A stretch of DNA of 64,000 nucleotides from Aquilaria yunnanensis. Taxonomy: Eukaryota > Streptophyta > Magnoliopsida > Malvales > Thymelaeaceae. A program made the translations under genes and the position numbers. This document shows positions 12,031 to 25,127 of the stretch, one piece after another; the first letter of the stretch is position 1; every line of letters starts with the position of its first letter. The stretch lies in NCBI GenBank assembly GCA_039654915.1, contig CM077593.1:77852501-77916500 (forward strand). The letters run 5' to 3'. Below the pieces are notes generated by a model. The model was not told where the DNA came from and ran no database searches. It was given only the letters and a program-made list of their open reading frames with translations.

Positions 12031-12730
12031 GAAATATGCATGATTTATGTTGCAACTAAGTGATGTGGTTAAGGTAGGGCAAGGTAGGGTAGCTAAAGGG
12101 GTTAAGGTACTTAAGGTGCAAAGAAGGCACAAAGGGTATTAAGGTAAGTTTCAAAACCTTCATTGGCCCGACTAAGAGGTCTTGGACCTTTAGGTAATGA
12201 GGAGTAAAGCTAAATAAAACTTAACCAACATATAAAGTTCAATAAGGAAGAAATTATGATGCCCAAGCTAGGCTCTAAGAGTTTGACTAAGTTGGAGCAC
12301 ATAGGTGCTTTGCATAATAAGAAAAGGGAAAAAGGTTTATGTTTTCTAAAGTAGGTGATGACTTGCTCTAGGACTAGTAAATGGGACTTAAGGGATTTAA
12401 ACAATATGGGATATATGGGCCAGTGTCTCAACTACCTCCACCGTTTGAGCTCACGACAAGAATAAGACACCTTGGGTGCAAAAAAGTCCCATGGATTGTG
12501 CGTGATCCATATCATACATATATGCATTACATATTTGTTATGGTTATTATATGTGTTGATTGTTTTTTAGTTGTTTGCTTGTTTATTTTCCATATTTTCA
12601 TGCTTGCATGTTATTTTTTTGCAACTACCCCAAGGGACACTTACCAAGTACAACCATGTACTCACTGTCATACCTTAATCTACCTATGGCATAAGAACAC
12701 AACAATGAGCCATGCATAACAATATGTAGC
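12030..12730 (+). repeat. LTR-like repeat, copy 1
   Basis: This segment is collinear with 15310-16000: shared blocks include the start near CTAAGTGATGTGGTTAAG, the GAGGTCTTGG...GTAATGA block and the region of AGTACAACCATGTACT. That last motif is an inverted repeat (arms AGTAC/GTACT) also seen at 49741-49756. The similarity is diverged, so the copies are old. Confidence 0.6.
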
Positions 12731-14130
12731 AACCTTGGTAGCTGAAGGTATAACTTGTAGGACAAGGGTCCTTAAACTAGCCAATTGGAAAGTTTTGATG
12801 AGGTTCAATGACAAAAACTACAAAAATTCATAGTTTATGTTCTAAGAGTCTATTTTGGCTGAAATTTTGGAAATAAGATAGTATTAGATACATGAATCTA
12901 AAAAAAAATTGAGCTTAGTTCTTAGAAAGCATTCAGGATTTGACAAAGGTAGAGGCTAAATTATATAGCTAGAAAAAATTAGCAATAGTAATACTCCATG
13001 GAACACAACTTATAGTGCTTCTCATTTAGAAAACATAGAACTGTTCATGAAAAATATGCAATCCTACTTCAAGCCCTAATAGTCATAAACACAAATCATA
13101 TTACAAGTACACATATGGGATGGCATAATATATATGCTCTATCTAAGTCAAGCATTAAGCACACAAGCTTACAACCAAAATCTAGTATGAACATATAGAG
13201 CTATTTAATGCACAATGTGCCCTCCATAGTGTGTACCACACCCAATCCAATAACAAGTGTTTGCATCCACAGCTATAACTTAAATATATTTTTTATGCAT
13301 TGAGCAACCAATACATAACTAACAAATTAATTTTAACACCTATAAACAATTTGCTATAAAACCTTACAAGTATGAATAAAATCATATAGTTAATCATTTT
13401 CTTAAAATAAAAAACATAAGGGGCATGAGTCTTAGGAACTCAGTAGAGGAAGATACAGCTAAATCACCAACTAAATAGCTTGCGTCATATGGTATCCTAC
13501 ATCTAAAGTAAAACAAGAAAGATAAAATATCTAGGAAGTGCATATAACAAATATATAATCCAAATCACCTAATTCTAAGGGCTGGCATGCATAAACAATG
13601 CATAAAAGCACACAGGCACACAACCATTCAGCCTACTGGCCTTGGCAAGTAATTAGCATGCATTAATTTTTTATCTTAATTTCTTAGTTCTAAGTTCACA
13701 ATTAAGTTACTTAGATCTCCAGAGTCTAATGAAAGTTGAACCACAAGTTAGGCTCTTATTACTTTCCATCCATACCTTAAGCTAGCTAAAATTAGGGCAC
13801 CGCATGTACCATTACCCAAGACCAAATTTCTTGTTTATCAAGGAATTGCACAAACTTAAATCATAAAAAAAGCTCCTAATTTATTACATCACACAAAATT
13901 GATCCCAAACCTTCCAATTGCTTGGTGAAGAAGAAATTCAAAGTTGCTTTAGTGACCGAGACAAAATCCTTCTCTTTGATGCACTTTTTTCCTCTATGGC
14001 TCAAGCTTAGTTGTCACAATTGCTCTGATGAGGTAAGTATGTTAATTTTAACTTTTTTTTACCTAAATACCTCAAATAAGTTTCTTATTGAGCAAGAAAA
14101 GCAAGTTAAATAGAGGAAGGTTGAGTTGCT
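12731..14130. other. AT-rich non-coding stretch
   Basis: No coding similarity recognised on either strand; no boundaries, tandem repeats or RNA structures stand out. A 63-codon open frame at 13922-14113 is short and motif-free. Confidence 0.4.
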
Positions 14131-14760
14131 AAGTGTAAAAAGGCACGTAATGGTAAAAAGGGTAAAATGGTAATTTGACACAATTCAATGGCATGGTTAT
14201 AATTGTGGTGAAATTAATGTCATTAAATTCTTTTTAACCAAATAATTTATGACCATAATTGTTATAACAATTTGAAACAAAAGTGGAAGTTATTGAGCTA
14301 TTATGTCTTATAATGTGAAATTAAGTGCACTATTTTGAAATTTAGCTATTATGCCTTATAATGGCTTAAGTGGCTTAAAGGAAAATTGTGTGGGTAAGAA
14401 AATTCATTATTTGGGACCAATAAGGGATGGTGGAGGAAGGGTCTAAGTGGCCTAAGTGAAAAAAATATACATTTGAGGGCCAAAGTGACAACTGGGCAAG
14501 AAATCTCTTAATGGGAATAGTTCAGATATATGTTGGTGGAGATGATACTATTCATCATCTTCTATCCAAGCCATTTTCATATTTCTCTCTTCTCCGTGGC
14601 TCACCATCTTCATTTATCTCAAATTATTCAATTTTGCTGGTTCATTGAAGGTCCCAAAGCATTTGCGTCAATACTCGAGCTAGCTCTTTGTGTATTTGGC
14701 ACAATTAAGTTATTTCTTGCAACTCTTTGCTTCAAACCATAAGGTATGTGTCCTACACTC
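14130..14760 (+). repeat. LTR-like promoter-proximal segment, plus strand
   Basis: The block around 14330-14480 (GGCTTAAGTGGCTTAAAGG, then GGGCCAAAGTGACAACTGG) matches 31110-31270 in inverted orientation, which lies inside a defined solo LTR. It therefore looks like the U3 part of the same broad LTR family on the opposite strand. I could not find its TG start, a primer site or target duplications. Confidence 0.55.
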
Positions 14761-15239
14761 TTATGGATTGGTTCGAAGCTCAATAGATTCTTAGAAAAGG
14801 TCTAATTTATTTGACCATTTTGGGTGGAATTAGGCTTGGAACTCAACAAGAGCTATTTAAGATTGAGTGTGACTTGTGGTGTTTGCTTGCTTTGATATTG
14901 TGTTACTTCAATTTGAGGTTATGGTCTATGTTAATCTCATCAAAATAATGCATATAAATTTGGTTTTACTTTTGGGAAAGGAGTACAATCAAGTCCCAAG
15001 AGGATTTTCCATAAGGATAAGGAATTTGGCCAAGTTGGGTGCATGTTCGCTTAAGAGATGAATATCAGGACATGCACTGGCTCTGTGGCACCCACATTCA
15101 CACTGTAGGGCTAGGTGCATGACCTGGAGGTTGAAAAAATTGTCCTATGGAACTTCCACTGGTCCTACAGCATGAAGGCTAAAGCCCTCCCAGATGGGGG
15201 CATACTTAGGAGGCTTTAATCACTTAGTGTTAATCCCTA

Positions 15240-16000
15240 GGCTATCCTAAGACATTCTATACCTTTGGTTGGGTCTAAAACTCATTTTTAGGTCTATAAG
15301 ATTGGATTATTTAAGTGGTAACTAAGTAATGTGGTAAGTTTAGAGCAAGAATAGTGGCTAAGGGTGGTCAAGGTGCATAAGTAGCTAAAACGACACTAAG
15401 TGGACGAAGGATGGGTTTGAGTACTTCATCGGCCGAAAATGGAGGTCTTGGGTCTCTAGGGTAATGAAGAAAAACCTAAGAAAGTGACAACCAAACCATA
15501 AGGTTTGGTAAGTTGGGCCACTAAGGTGCCTTAGTCAAGCTCGAAGAGCTTGGAAAAGTAAAGCCACATCATGAGTTACCTTGCACAATAAGTTAAGGGA
15601 AAAATGGGTATATGCAGGGAAGTAAGTAATGACTTACTCCAAGAACAATAAGTGGACTTCATGGGGTATGTAAAATGCTAGCATTGGATGTAAAAGGCCA
15701 GTGTCCAAAGAACTCTAGTCATTTGAGGTAATTGCAAAGTTAAGACACCTATAGGTGTAAGGATGTCCAAAGTGTCTTATGTGCATTAATTCACCCTTCC
15801 AACCATGCATCTTACATGCATTTGTATTATTGTTGTTGATGTTGTTATTTATTGTTTGTTTTTATTGGATTCTATGGTTTCCATATGTTGCATTTTTGCT
15901 TGCTTGTGAGTTGTCTTTGCAAGAACCTCCTAGGGGGCCTTTACTGAGTACAACTATGTACTCATCCCTTAAGTTTCATTGTGCAAGTTCTGTTAGTAGC
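15240..16000 (+). repeat. LTR-like repeat, copy 2
   Basis: Diverged second copy of 12030-12730. It contains a perfect inverted repeat GAGTAC/GTACTC with a six-base loop at 15946-15963. Together with 14130-14760 it may be one decayed LTR of about 2 kb. Confidence 0.58.
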
Positions 16001-18026
16001 CTAACAACTGAGTTGTGGGCTAATTTTTCTTGTTTGCTAGTATCAATTTATTTTGATACCATGTGATTTTAAGTTTTTATAAAAGTTAAGTTGCGCTAGC
16101 TCAAGTGCTTATGCCTTTTTCAATTAAGAGGCTAAGATTTGCACAAGGAAAAGTAAGGGTTTTGCACTTTACCAGTGCACTAAGAACATAGGAAAAATCC
16201 TCACTCTTAGTGCAGGACCATGTTCGAAGAGACTTAAGCGCATGTAGATGAAAGTTACTACACGTATGTAACCAAGAAGCCCAATGGTAAGTGTCGAGGT
16301 ACAATAAGTTACCATGGTGTACTGAGGCTAAGTGAATTACAATTGCCCAAGGCCAAGGAGTACCATGAGCACTAGGAGTACACGTAAAACCATGAGGTAA
16401 AAGCTAAGGTGCACTAAGTTTCTTTACACACCAAATCCAATAAAGTAACATTTTTACCCCATGATAAGTGTAGAAGCAGAGCTAGGGCATGTGTAAGGGT
16501 TATTTTAAGGTGGATCTCATATAACCCTCCAATAAAGAAGGGGAAGGTAAGAAGGGCTATATGCTTAGTGCAAGAAAGTGAAGAGATCAAAATTGTCTAA
16601 TGGCTAGAGAATGCCAATGACCAAGGCATGAACAAGCCAAAGTATAAGGAATGGCTTAGTTACAAAAAGTGTACCACTAGTACTAAAGGGCAACAAAAAG
16701 TTCTACATGAACCAGTTGAATGGTCAAAGAGACACCAACAAAAGAGTGGTAACTTTAATTTTGTAGCATAGTGGTAAATAGGTATAAAAGATTAAGCCAT
16801 TATGCCTATGGTCATGACTAGCCTACGTAGGAAACTAGGATTGCAATGAAGAAAATGGGGTAGGTTGAAACCAAAAGAGCGTAAACAAGCTAAGTTCTAT
16901 TTATACCCTAGCTTGGTAAGTGTTTTTCCTGGAGTTAGGACTAGTAAGCACAGGGTGATCTATAGTTATTATTTTAAAGAATGATGTGCTAACTCTTAGG
17001 AAAAAAGGAGGTTAAGGGCATAAGAGCTGACTTATTTGTGCCAGTCATAAGTGATCCTTGGAAGCACTCTAAGGGAAAGATGAGTTGTACGGGAAGTTTG
17101 TAAGTTATGCTATGAGTTGAACCCTAGGTTGATCAAACTTGTTCCTTTAGTCTATGAAATGCTCTATACACTATACAGATAGTTTAAAGAAGGACAACTT
17201 TAAGATGAACATGATTGGCTAATTTCAAGAAGTGTTATGGACTAGTTCATAAGGTTTACTATGTGAAGTGCGGTTGAATTCTCTAGCCACTCACTTGAGG
17301 AGACCTAAATTTGCAAGTGAAGAAAAGGCAGTTGGTACTTTAAGGACCCACAATAATTGCAAAAGGCTTATTAACTGAAAGTTAAAAAGCATGACCCACA
17401 GGTCCTAGAATAGTAAAGTTGTCTTTGAGGTGTGGCCAGTTAAAGATGGGAGTCAACTGATTTTTTTGAGTTGGTTAAGGTTTAAAAGCTAACTCAAAAT
17501 TAAAGACAAAAAGTTAACATCTAGATTCCTAATAAAATGCAAATAGTTTGGGGTTTTAAGAAGGAGCCAATAGGGCACTAAGCCATAAGGCTTTAAGGAC
17601 AACCTAAGTGAGTTAAAAATTAGACATCCTAAAAGGTTTTGGAATCAGAGCCTAGTAGATATTAAAGACTCCTGTGGTGGCAAGAAAACTTCTAGTAATC
17701 AGCTTGGGGCTAGTATTTTTGTAAAGGTCATGTTGACCCAAGGCTACTTGTAGAGAATGGAAATCACTTGAATACTGTTCTGAGTTCTTTAGGAGTTTAA
17801 GGATATTAAATGGTGGAGCTAATTGTGAGTTTGCAAGAAACAAGAAAGCAATAAGCTAAAAGGTTAACAATGCATACTTATGTTAACTTTGAAGGTTCAT
17901 AAGAAAGATGACCCCTGAGGTCTAGAGTATGCCCAACTATTATAGTGTTACAGGTAAACTATGGCAAATCAATAGAAGTATGTATAGTTGAAGATTTTGA
18001 GTTAGGGTTTTAAATGAACCAAAATA
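16001..18026. other. Non-coding stretch, nothing recognised
   Basis: About 2 kb with AAG/AAGG-rich short motifs but no coding similarity, RNA gene or repeat boundary that I can identify. It ends at the left edge of the copia LTR. Confidence 0.4.
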
Positions 18027-19430
18027 TGAAGGGTTTTGAGAGCCAACCAATGTAGTAGAACTAACTGAAAACCTTTGGCATCGAAGTGAAATGGGGTAAA
18101 TTGGGTGTTTAAAATTTTTATACCTTATACAATGAGATCTTTCACTGTATTGTTGAGCAAAATCACAAAACTTCAATAAGTGACATGTTCAAGCTTTCTA
18201 TAATGTCCACATAAACCATTCAGATCACCACACCAACTCTAGGTTTTAGTAAGAACATTCTTTTTGTGCTCATAGGCCAGCTTGCGTGCTTCAAGGAAAC
18301 ACAAGAGTTTAGTGTAGCTGGATATCTAGGCACCTTTTTAATTTTGTTGTAGGAAGGTAGTAATGACATTAATACTATACAGCATATATATATAGTGAAG
18401 TAAACCTCATAAGCCAAAGAGGACTCATAACCATAATCTGATTAGGCCTAATTTCAAGCTCCATAATGGCTCAACTTTTGGGCCAATAATTAACCTGAAA
18501 TTATCATGAAATCAAAACCAAACAATTTGGCCCATACACTCAATTATGCCAATTGGTTCTTAGTGTGTGACCCTATAGGCTCCTATCATGTTAGCAATGA
18601 TTATTAATCATATTTATGATCATAAGCAAAGAGCAATGTTTAGTAGCACATCATTGCTAACCAAGTGACAAGATGGTCGACAATTCAACTAAACCTCTAT
18701 GACCATTAGTCACATATGCCATTGTCCCCTTGTCCAATTTATCAAGACAAAGCACGAGACATGGAATTTGTCACTCTCGTATAGCCCAATCTATGGTTTC
18801 TTAATTCCTAAGTAGGCTAACAAAAATTGATGACATTGATATCCTATATCAACTCACCCGAGCATGGCTATGCAATTCCTCTGTCTTAGGTCCTAGAGAT
18901 ATCACTCCTATTATATAAGAGGGACAAATCCCATGTTAATCATAGAAATCGCTATGCCTCATATATTACTTACCCAATGACAACCATCACATTTACTTTG
19001 TTACGAGCAACAAGGAGAAGTGTAAAAGTATATGACTCACATGGAGTGAACCTTAATGATCTCAGGTGAAGGACTACATACACCATGATCAATATGGCAA
19101 TTGCTAATGACATTGATATAACAATCCATTTAGCATTCTTGTGGCAAGTTGGTCTGGTATACAAGTTCTCCAAGTTGTACCTATATGACTGTGTATCTCA
19201 TATTTGTCTCCATATATGCTAGTCTCTATGTATTATTGTGACCCTATCCACAATAATACTTTGCCAGGGACATTTACAAATACTATTATTCCATGGTTAT
19301 AATTATATTAATTATGTTACATAGATGCAAACAATAAACAAAATTATTGGAACAATGCCACAATAAAATATCACGACTCATGTGTGAAATATAGTCATCT
19401 CATGTCTAGTTTTTAAGCACAACACTAACA
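18027..19430 (-). repeat. 3' LTR of a minus-strand copia element
   Basis: The right edge reads AACACTAACA at 19430, so on the minus strand the LTR starts TGTTAGTGTTGTGC just after a purine-rich AAGTGGCAG tract. The left edge is near TGAAGGGTTTTGAG at 18027. The segment is related (about 70 percent by eye) to 62830-63870, which sits beside a Met-tRNA primer site, confirming that it is LTR sequence. Length about 1.4 kb. Confidence 0.78.
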
Positions 19431-21124
19431 AACTGCCACTTGTACTAAAGCCAGTCACTATGTATCTAATGCTAATGGATCTAAAGTGACTGAAATGCTT
19501 CTACTATGTAGAGGCCTTCGTCAGTGGATCAGCGACATTGCTGTCTATCAAGGTCATGCATATCCTTACATCACTTGTTTTGATGATCTCCTTAATGAGA
19601 TGATAGCATTGGAGTATGTGTTTGGATCACTTGTAAGATTTTGCTTCCTTAGCCTGTTTGACTGCACCAATATTGTCACAATAGAGCTCTATCAGGTTGG
19701 CAATAATCGGAACCACTTGATGTTCTGTTATGAACTTCTTGATCCAAACTGCCTCAGTCACAATATTAGAGGTTGTAAAATTTTATTGTTGAGTTAGCTA
19801 CTGTCTCTTGCTTTAAACTATTCCAACTCACAACACCTTCTTCAAGGCGAAACACATGACTAGATTGTAATATGAAATCATCATCATCAAATTGGAAGTT
19901 GGCATTAGTGCAACCCTTTACAATGAGCTAATCCTCACCTCCATAGACCAAGAAAGCATCCTTGGTCCTTCTTAAATACTTAATGATGTTTTCTGCCACT
20001 ACTGAATGACTCTCACTAAGGTTTGATTAGTACCTGCTCATCATGGTCAATGCATACGAGATGTCAGGATGAGGACATATCATGGCATACATGATAAATC
20101 CAACTACTAAGGCAAATAGAATCATACTCATGTGCTCTTTCTCCTTCGGTGTACTAGGACACTGAGATCTTGAGAGAATTATACCATAATACATAGGCAA
20201 CAATCCTTTCTAGGAGTCTTCCATTCTAAACTTCTTTAGCATCTTGTCAATGTATACACTTTTAACCGAGCAATTTTCTTGATTTGTCTCTATAGTGCGT
20301 AACACATAGCCTGCTTCACCATGGCCTTTATAAAGAAATATTTCCTTAGCCAAATCTTCACAGATTGCAGCCTGACAATGTCATTCTGGATGAGTAATCT
20401 CTCATCTACATACAAAACAAAGAAGATAATCATGCTCCCACTAACTTTCTTATGGATACAAGGCTCACCTTCATTTATAATGAAACCATACTCTTTGATT
20501 ACTTCATCAAAATAAAGATTCCAACTCTAAGAAGCTTGCCTTTCCCCATAAATGGACCTTTGCAACTTGCACACTTTATTGGCATTCTTTTAAGTGAAAA
20601 AATCCTTAGTTTATGTCATGTACACATCCTTAAGTAGTTTTCCATTAAGGAAGGCAGTTTTGAGACCTATTTACCATATTTCATAATCATAATGTATAGC
20701 AATAGACAACAAAATTTGGTTGACTTCAAGTATGGCAACTTGTCAAAAATTCTCATCATAGTCAATACTATGAATTTCTTTAAAGCCCTTTGCAACCAAT
20801 TGTCCCTTAAAGTTAGTCAAATTGCCATCCATGTTGGTCTTCTTCTTGAAGGCCCATTTGCACACTATGGGTTTTGCCTCTTTTGATGTACCAACCAAAG
20901 TCCATACTTAGTTTGCATACATGGACTTTATCTTAGATTTCATAGCCTTGAGTCATTTCTCATAATCTGGTCCCAACATAGCTTGTTGGTAGGTTATGGG
21001 CTCATCTTGATCCATGACCATCACATCACCAGTATGAGTCACAAGAAAATCATATCTCTCGATTTCACAACAACTCGTACCAGACATATATGGGCTTTGT
21101 GCCACAGAATAGACTCCAAAAGCA
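19431..21124 (-). pseudogene. Copia reverse transcriptase and RNase H, decayed
   Basis: The minus strand reads the Ty1/copia RT: MDQDEPITYQQAM, then a VWTLVG block, KPIVCKWAFKKKTNMDG, KVCKLQRSIYG and FVLYVDERLL. The last is the catalytic YVDD site with the second Asp changed to Glu. RNase H follows down to about 19480 and runs into the 3' LTR. Stops and frame changes are frequent. The N-terminal edge is the insertion point of a solo LTR, beyond which the integrase tail resumes at 23810. Confidence 0.85.
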
Positions 21125-21129
21125 CAATA
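21125..21129. other. Target-site duplication CAATA, left
   Basis: The five bases before the solo LTR are CAATA, repeated exactly at 23805-23809. Five-base duplications are made by LTR-retrotransposon integrases. Confidence 0.9.
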
Positions 21130-23804
21130 TGACATGGCCCCTCACGGCCCTGCCTAGGAAGCTTATGAGAACAAGTCTCATGTTGGTTGCAATTGGCTAA
21201 TTAATTATGTGCACCTTAATTAAAACTTCATCCCACTAGTTGTTTATCCTAAGAATGCAATTATGCATGCAAGAGTTGCTTTGACCTAAGTGAGTATAAA
21301 ATCATAAAACATTTATGTAGCCTAGGCATTTCCATAAAAACCAATGTTCAAAGAGTCAAAGCATACAAAACTTTTATAGCATCAACATGAATCCTACACT
21401 TAATTAACCGTGTGTGGGCATTTAAACAATTGTAGACTAACCCCTACACCCAGAGACAACCCGAAAGTCCATAACTCTATCCATACACATTAGAGGCTGC
21501 TACCATTTTAGATCCAATCAACTACTGAGATCCAATCAACTAGCTTCCATCTTAGATGAGAGATCCCGGTGGCAAGCCTCAATGATCCTTGATGTGCTCA
21601 CCAGCCTCTGTGGCCAAGAACCTATAGTTAGTAATGTAGCTTAACCAACAACCAACCAAATAAACTAGGATCTCAAGAATTCTTAAAGTGATATACCTAT
21701 AACGGAACCACCATGACAACCCTCAATGATTGTCAAGTCCAAGAACCTCTGTATCTACACAACATAAAACTAAGGGAGTGAGAATCCTAAGATTCTTAGT
21801 AAGGGATCTTCAACCTACAAGGAAAACACTGAGGACAACATATATATATGTATATGTAATCTACTACGAGCTTATATAGTGTGAGGGTCTAACATATGCG
21901 CATATATCTAGGTCCCTTGGGACCCCTCCTCCTCCTAGTCGTCTCATGGGCATCACTCTGTGCCTTGCAAGTTCTTGCCCCTAACTCGCTCTTAGTAAGC
22001 ATTAGCTTACTGACACAATAAGTTTAAGCTTCCATTAATTGTTGTGCAGGTGAACATGGTGGACGCCCCTCGCTTGTGTTCCAAGGAACTTACTATGTGT
22101 ACTAAGCCTACACATAGTACCTCAAGTCCTAAGACTTGCCTAGGTTACTTATGTACTAAGGTTCCACCATAAACCCCTACCAAGAGTCTGCTAGGTTTTC
22201 ACTTGCACCTCAAGTAATCTTGCCAAGGCTATAAGTGCACTAAGCCTTCACTTAAGGCATAACCTATCCACCATTACTTGGTTCACACTAGTGGAGTAGT
22301 AATGACTATGGTTGGACTCATTTACTAGGTTTTTTAGAACCTCTTTAGGTGCACTAAGGTTTCAACATTGGAACCTCAAACTCGAAGGCCTGGCTAGGTT
22401 CTCAATGGTACTAAACCTTGCACTCGACTAATGGTGCTCTATTGTGGCCAAATGTGCCTTTAGTTTGAACTAAAATGATCTAAAATTGGGCACATCTAGG
22501 GTTTGTAAATGTGTCAAAATGGTAGTTCTTCATCTTAGATTCACGTGGAATCTTAAATTGCCTCAATCAGATGCCCGAGCGAAAAGTTATGACGAAAGCC
22601 CCATAACATGTCAAAGCTTTCGAGCGCCGACGCCTAGGCTCCAAGAAAGGTGCCACTGAGGCCTAGGTGCCACTGGAGGCCTAGGCGCCAAGACCACCCT
22701 ACTCTATAGATAGAAAAATGCACCTTGCACCCTAAGGCACCAGAGCCCCGTGCCTTGAACCCAGAAAAAGCCTCCTAAGCCTCTTAGAAGGCTTCCTTAC
22801 CCCTTCAAACCTCCTTGGGGCACCTCCAAACCATTCCCACATGTAACACACAAACACTATGCCACAATTCACCATTTGAACCAATCCTATGGTGTCCATA
22901 AACACCACACCAACCATCAAACAGCACTAGTCCACTAGGATCAACAAAACCCACCAACTAATGCCATTCATTAAACTATTTGAATTTCACAAGCATAAAA
23001 GCTATGAATGACATCAAATGAACTTGAACCCTAAATCCCTTACTTTAATCCAAGCTACAAGCAAAGATCAAGCAACTCATCACCAAATATATGGCTCAAC
23101 TAAGTCTCACCTAGGTTCCAAGCAATTCAAGGTTCATGGCATTAAAACAAGGGCAACCAAGAAAAACCCAAACAACCAAGGGCCAAACAAACAAGAAAAC
23201 ATCATGGAAATCAACTTACCTCTCGTGTAAAGTAGGGCCCTAGCTGGAAAACATGATTTTTAGCTTCAAATGCACCAAACTCACTTGAAATAAGCTACCC
23301 ATTGCTTATACACCCATGGAACCTTCAATTTTCACCAAGAACTCTTGAATTTGAGCAAGAATTGAAGTAGAGATGAAGAGGGAAAGGTTGGACTCGGTTT
23401 TGAAGAGAAAGAAGATGAATATAGTAGACCAAGGTTCACTTTTACCATTTAAAAGCCTTCCACCCATTAAGCCCTTAAACTTTTATTAAGTTGTCAAAAA
23501 GATCCCCTTCCCCAAATAGTAACCTTTGGTCAAATTTTGGTCAAGCCTTCAACACTTAGTGAAAATTTGGGTGCTAAGCAAGGGTTACGTTTTAAAACAT
23601 GTTTTTGACTCTCAAGACTCAGCCCAAAACCTTGGGATGCAAAATTACCATCCCCAGACTTCTTTTGATGCCATACTCTCCTCAGAACCCGGTGAACCTT
23701 AACTAACATGCTTGACCTTACTAAATGATCTTAAAATGAGGTATTAAACTAGGATTTATTAATTTATATGCCTTAAATGTGCTTCCGCTGGGAGGGCTGT
23801 AACA
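21130..23804 (-). mobile_element. Solo LTR (Del/Tekay-like), 2675 bp
   Basis: Starts TGACATGG and ends GCTGTAACA on the plus strand, flanked by perfect CAATA duplications and with no internal coding region. Its outer end (CCTAGGAAGC, then TTGCAATTGGCTA) matches the chromovirus LTR at 6206, so it is the same broad family. A solo LTR is the product of recombination between the two LTRs of a full element. It interrupts the copia polyprotein between integrase and RT. Open frames inside it (for example 22732-22920 minus) have no recognisable motif. Confidence 0.92.
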
Positions 23805-23809
23805 CAATA
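23805..23809. other. Target-site duplication CAATA, right
   Basis: Exact partner of 21125-21129. Confidence 0.9.
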
Positions 23810-24165
23810 TCTTGTGGTGCCTACTCAGGTTCCATCTCAGGTTTAATTTGCTTTTGTTCTTTTTGAATTTCTTCAAGTTCCACTTTCCTCCCATTGGCTC
23901 CTTTTGAGATAAATTCTCTCTCTAGAAAAATACCATTTAAAGGAACAAACACTTTCTACTTTGAAAGATTGTAGAAATAATAACCCTTTATTTCTTTGAG
24001 ATGCCAAACAAAAAAACATTTATCAGTTTTAGGCCCTAGCTTATGCAAGCATTGATGTTTCATGCAAGCCTCAAAACCCCAAATGTTCATAAAAGATAAA
24101 TAGGGATGCCTTCCACCCCATATTGCATGGGTGAATAATTGAACATTTGATATTCTATTTTCTTT
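23810..24165 (-). pseudogene. Copia integrase C-terminal part
   Basis: The minus strand reads the characteristic copia integrase tail: IWGFEACMKHQCLHKLGPKT, then KCFFVWHLKEIKGYYFYN and GIFLEREFISKGA. The frame is nearly open. It joins the RT fragment at 21124 across the solo LTR. Upstream, at about 24165, similarity stops; the integrase start is found at 34143 and beyond, so the catalytic core is missing. Confidence 0.86.
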
Positions 24166-25127
24166 CTTTTTTCAAACAATTTTCTTCAGGTGCTGACAAC
24201 TTTTGAAGCAAATGTACACTTTAAAAGCCTTGTTTATACCTAAGCTAATTGTCAACACAATCAAAGCTGATTTTTTATCATACTCACACTCATAGCATCT
24301 TCTTGAGTTGTGATTAACTCTTACCTTAGGAGAAGACCCGACCCTACTTCAATACTAAAAATTTAGCATGTTTGAATAGTTCACTACATACAAAAGGTTG
24401 ATGCAAAAATAGATTCTAACGAGCAACTTCCAATAGCTAGCTAACAAATTGCAAAAACATTTCAAAACCAATCAGCTACAATAGTTAAAGAGTTCAAGAA
24501 TCACTTGCTTAATCTTCAAGTTAAAAACTCAAGACATTAAATTAACAACCACTCACTAACAAAAAAAATATGCTCAATAGTATGATCGAAAAACAATTAA
24601 TTTCAAAAAGTTTAAAAATTCTCAAAAAATTCCCCAAACTTTGACAACATAAAACTTAGGGCCTAAGCTATCCATTCCTCCACAATTAAACTGTACATTG
24701 CCCTCAATATATAGACATGAATGATAAAGTGAAGAGGAAGGGATAACAGAAATTGTTATCTCCTCGGAAAATTTAGTTGCTTAATTTGCAATTCAGTTTT
24801 CCAAAATATTTATAAAATTGTTTGATTGAGCTTCAAAGTCAAAATAAAGGCTTCCATGAAATAGAAAAGATTATCAGCATCAAAATATGATAAAAATTAA
24901 GAACAAGTATGATGTTAAAGGCATAAGGAAAAGAAAAATAAGAGCAACCCATACTTGAATGATAATGTCAATCATATCCGGATAAAAGAAAATATAGTAG
25001 AATATGACAATAAAATCCATACTAAGAAAAAATAACTAAAATGTAAATTAAGAAAGGAAATGAATGTCCCGGCATCATCACGCATCTCTGGAAGGTGAAA
25101 GCTTAGCAGCAGTGCTTGGGGTAATCT
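24166..25127. other. AT-rich non-coding stretch at the copia/Athila-like border
   Basis: No coding similarity. By position it should hold the 3' untranslated region and 3' LTR of the Athila-like element, but I see no clear match to the LTR at 32793-34137, so that LTR is either lost or too diverged to recognise. Confidence 0.4.

Noticed and set aside
12381..12719. 112-codon plus-strand frame with hydrophobic stretch
   Set aside because: Lies in an LTR-like repeat whose other copy does not keep the frame; hydrophobicity follows from T-rich DNA.
24166..25127. 3' LTR of the Athila-like element
   Set aside because: Expected here by order, but I could not see convincing similarity to 32793-34137.
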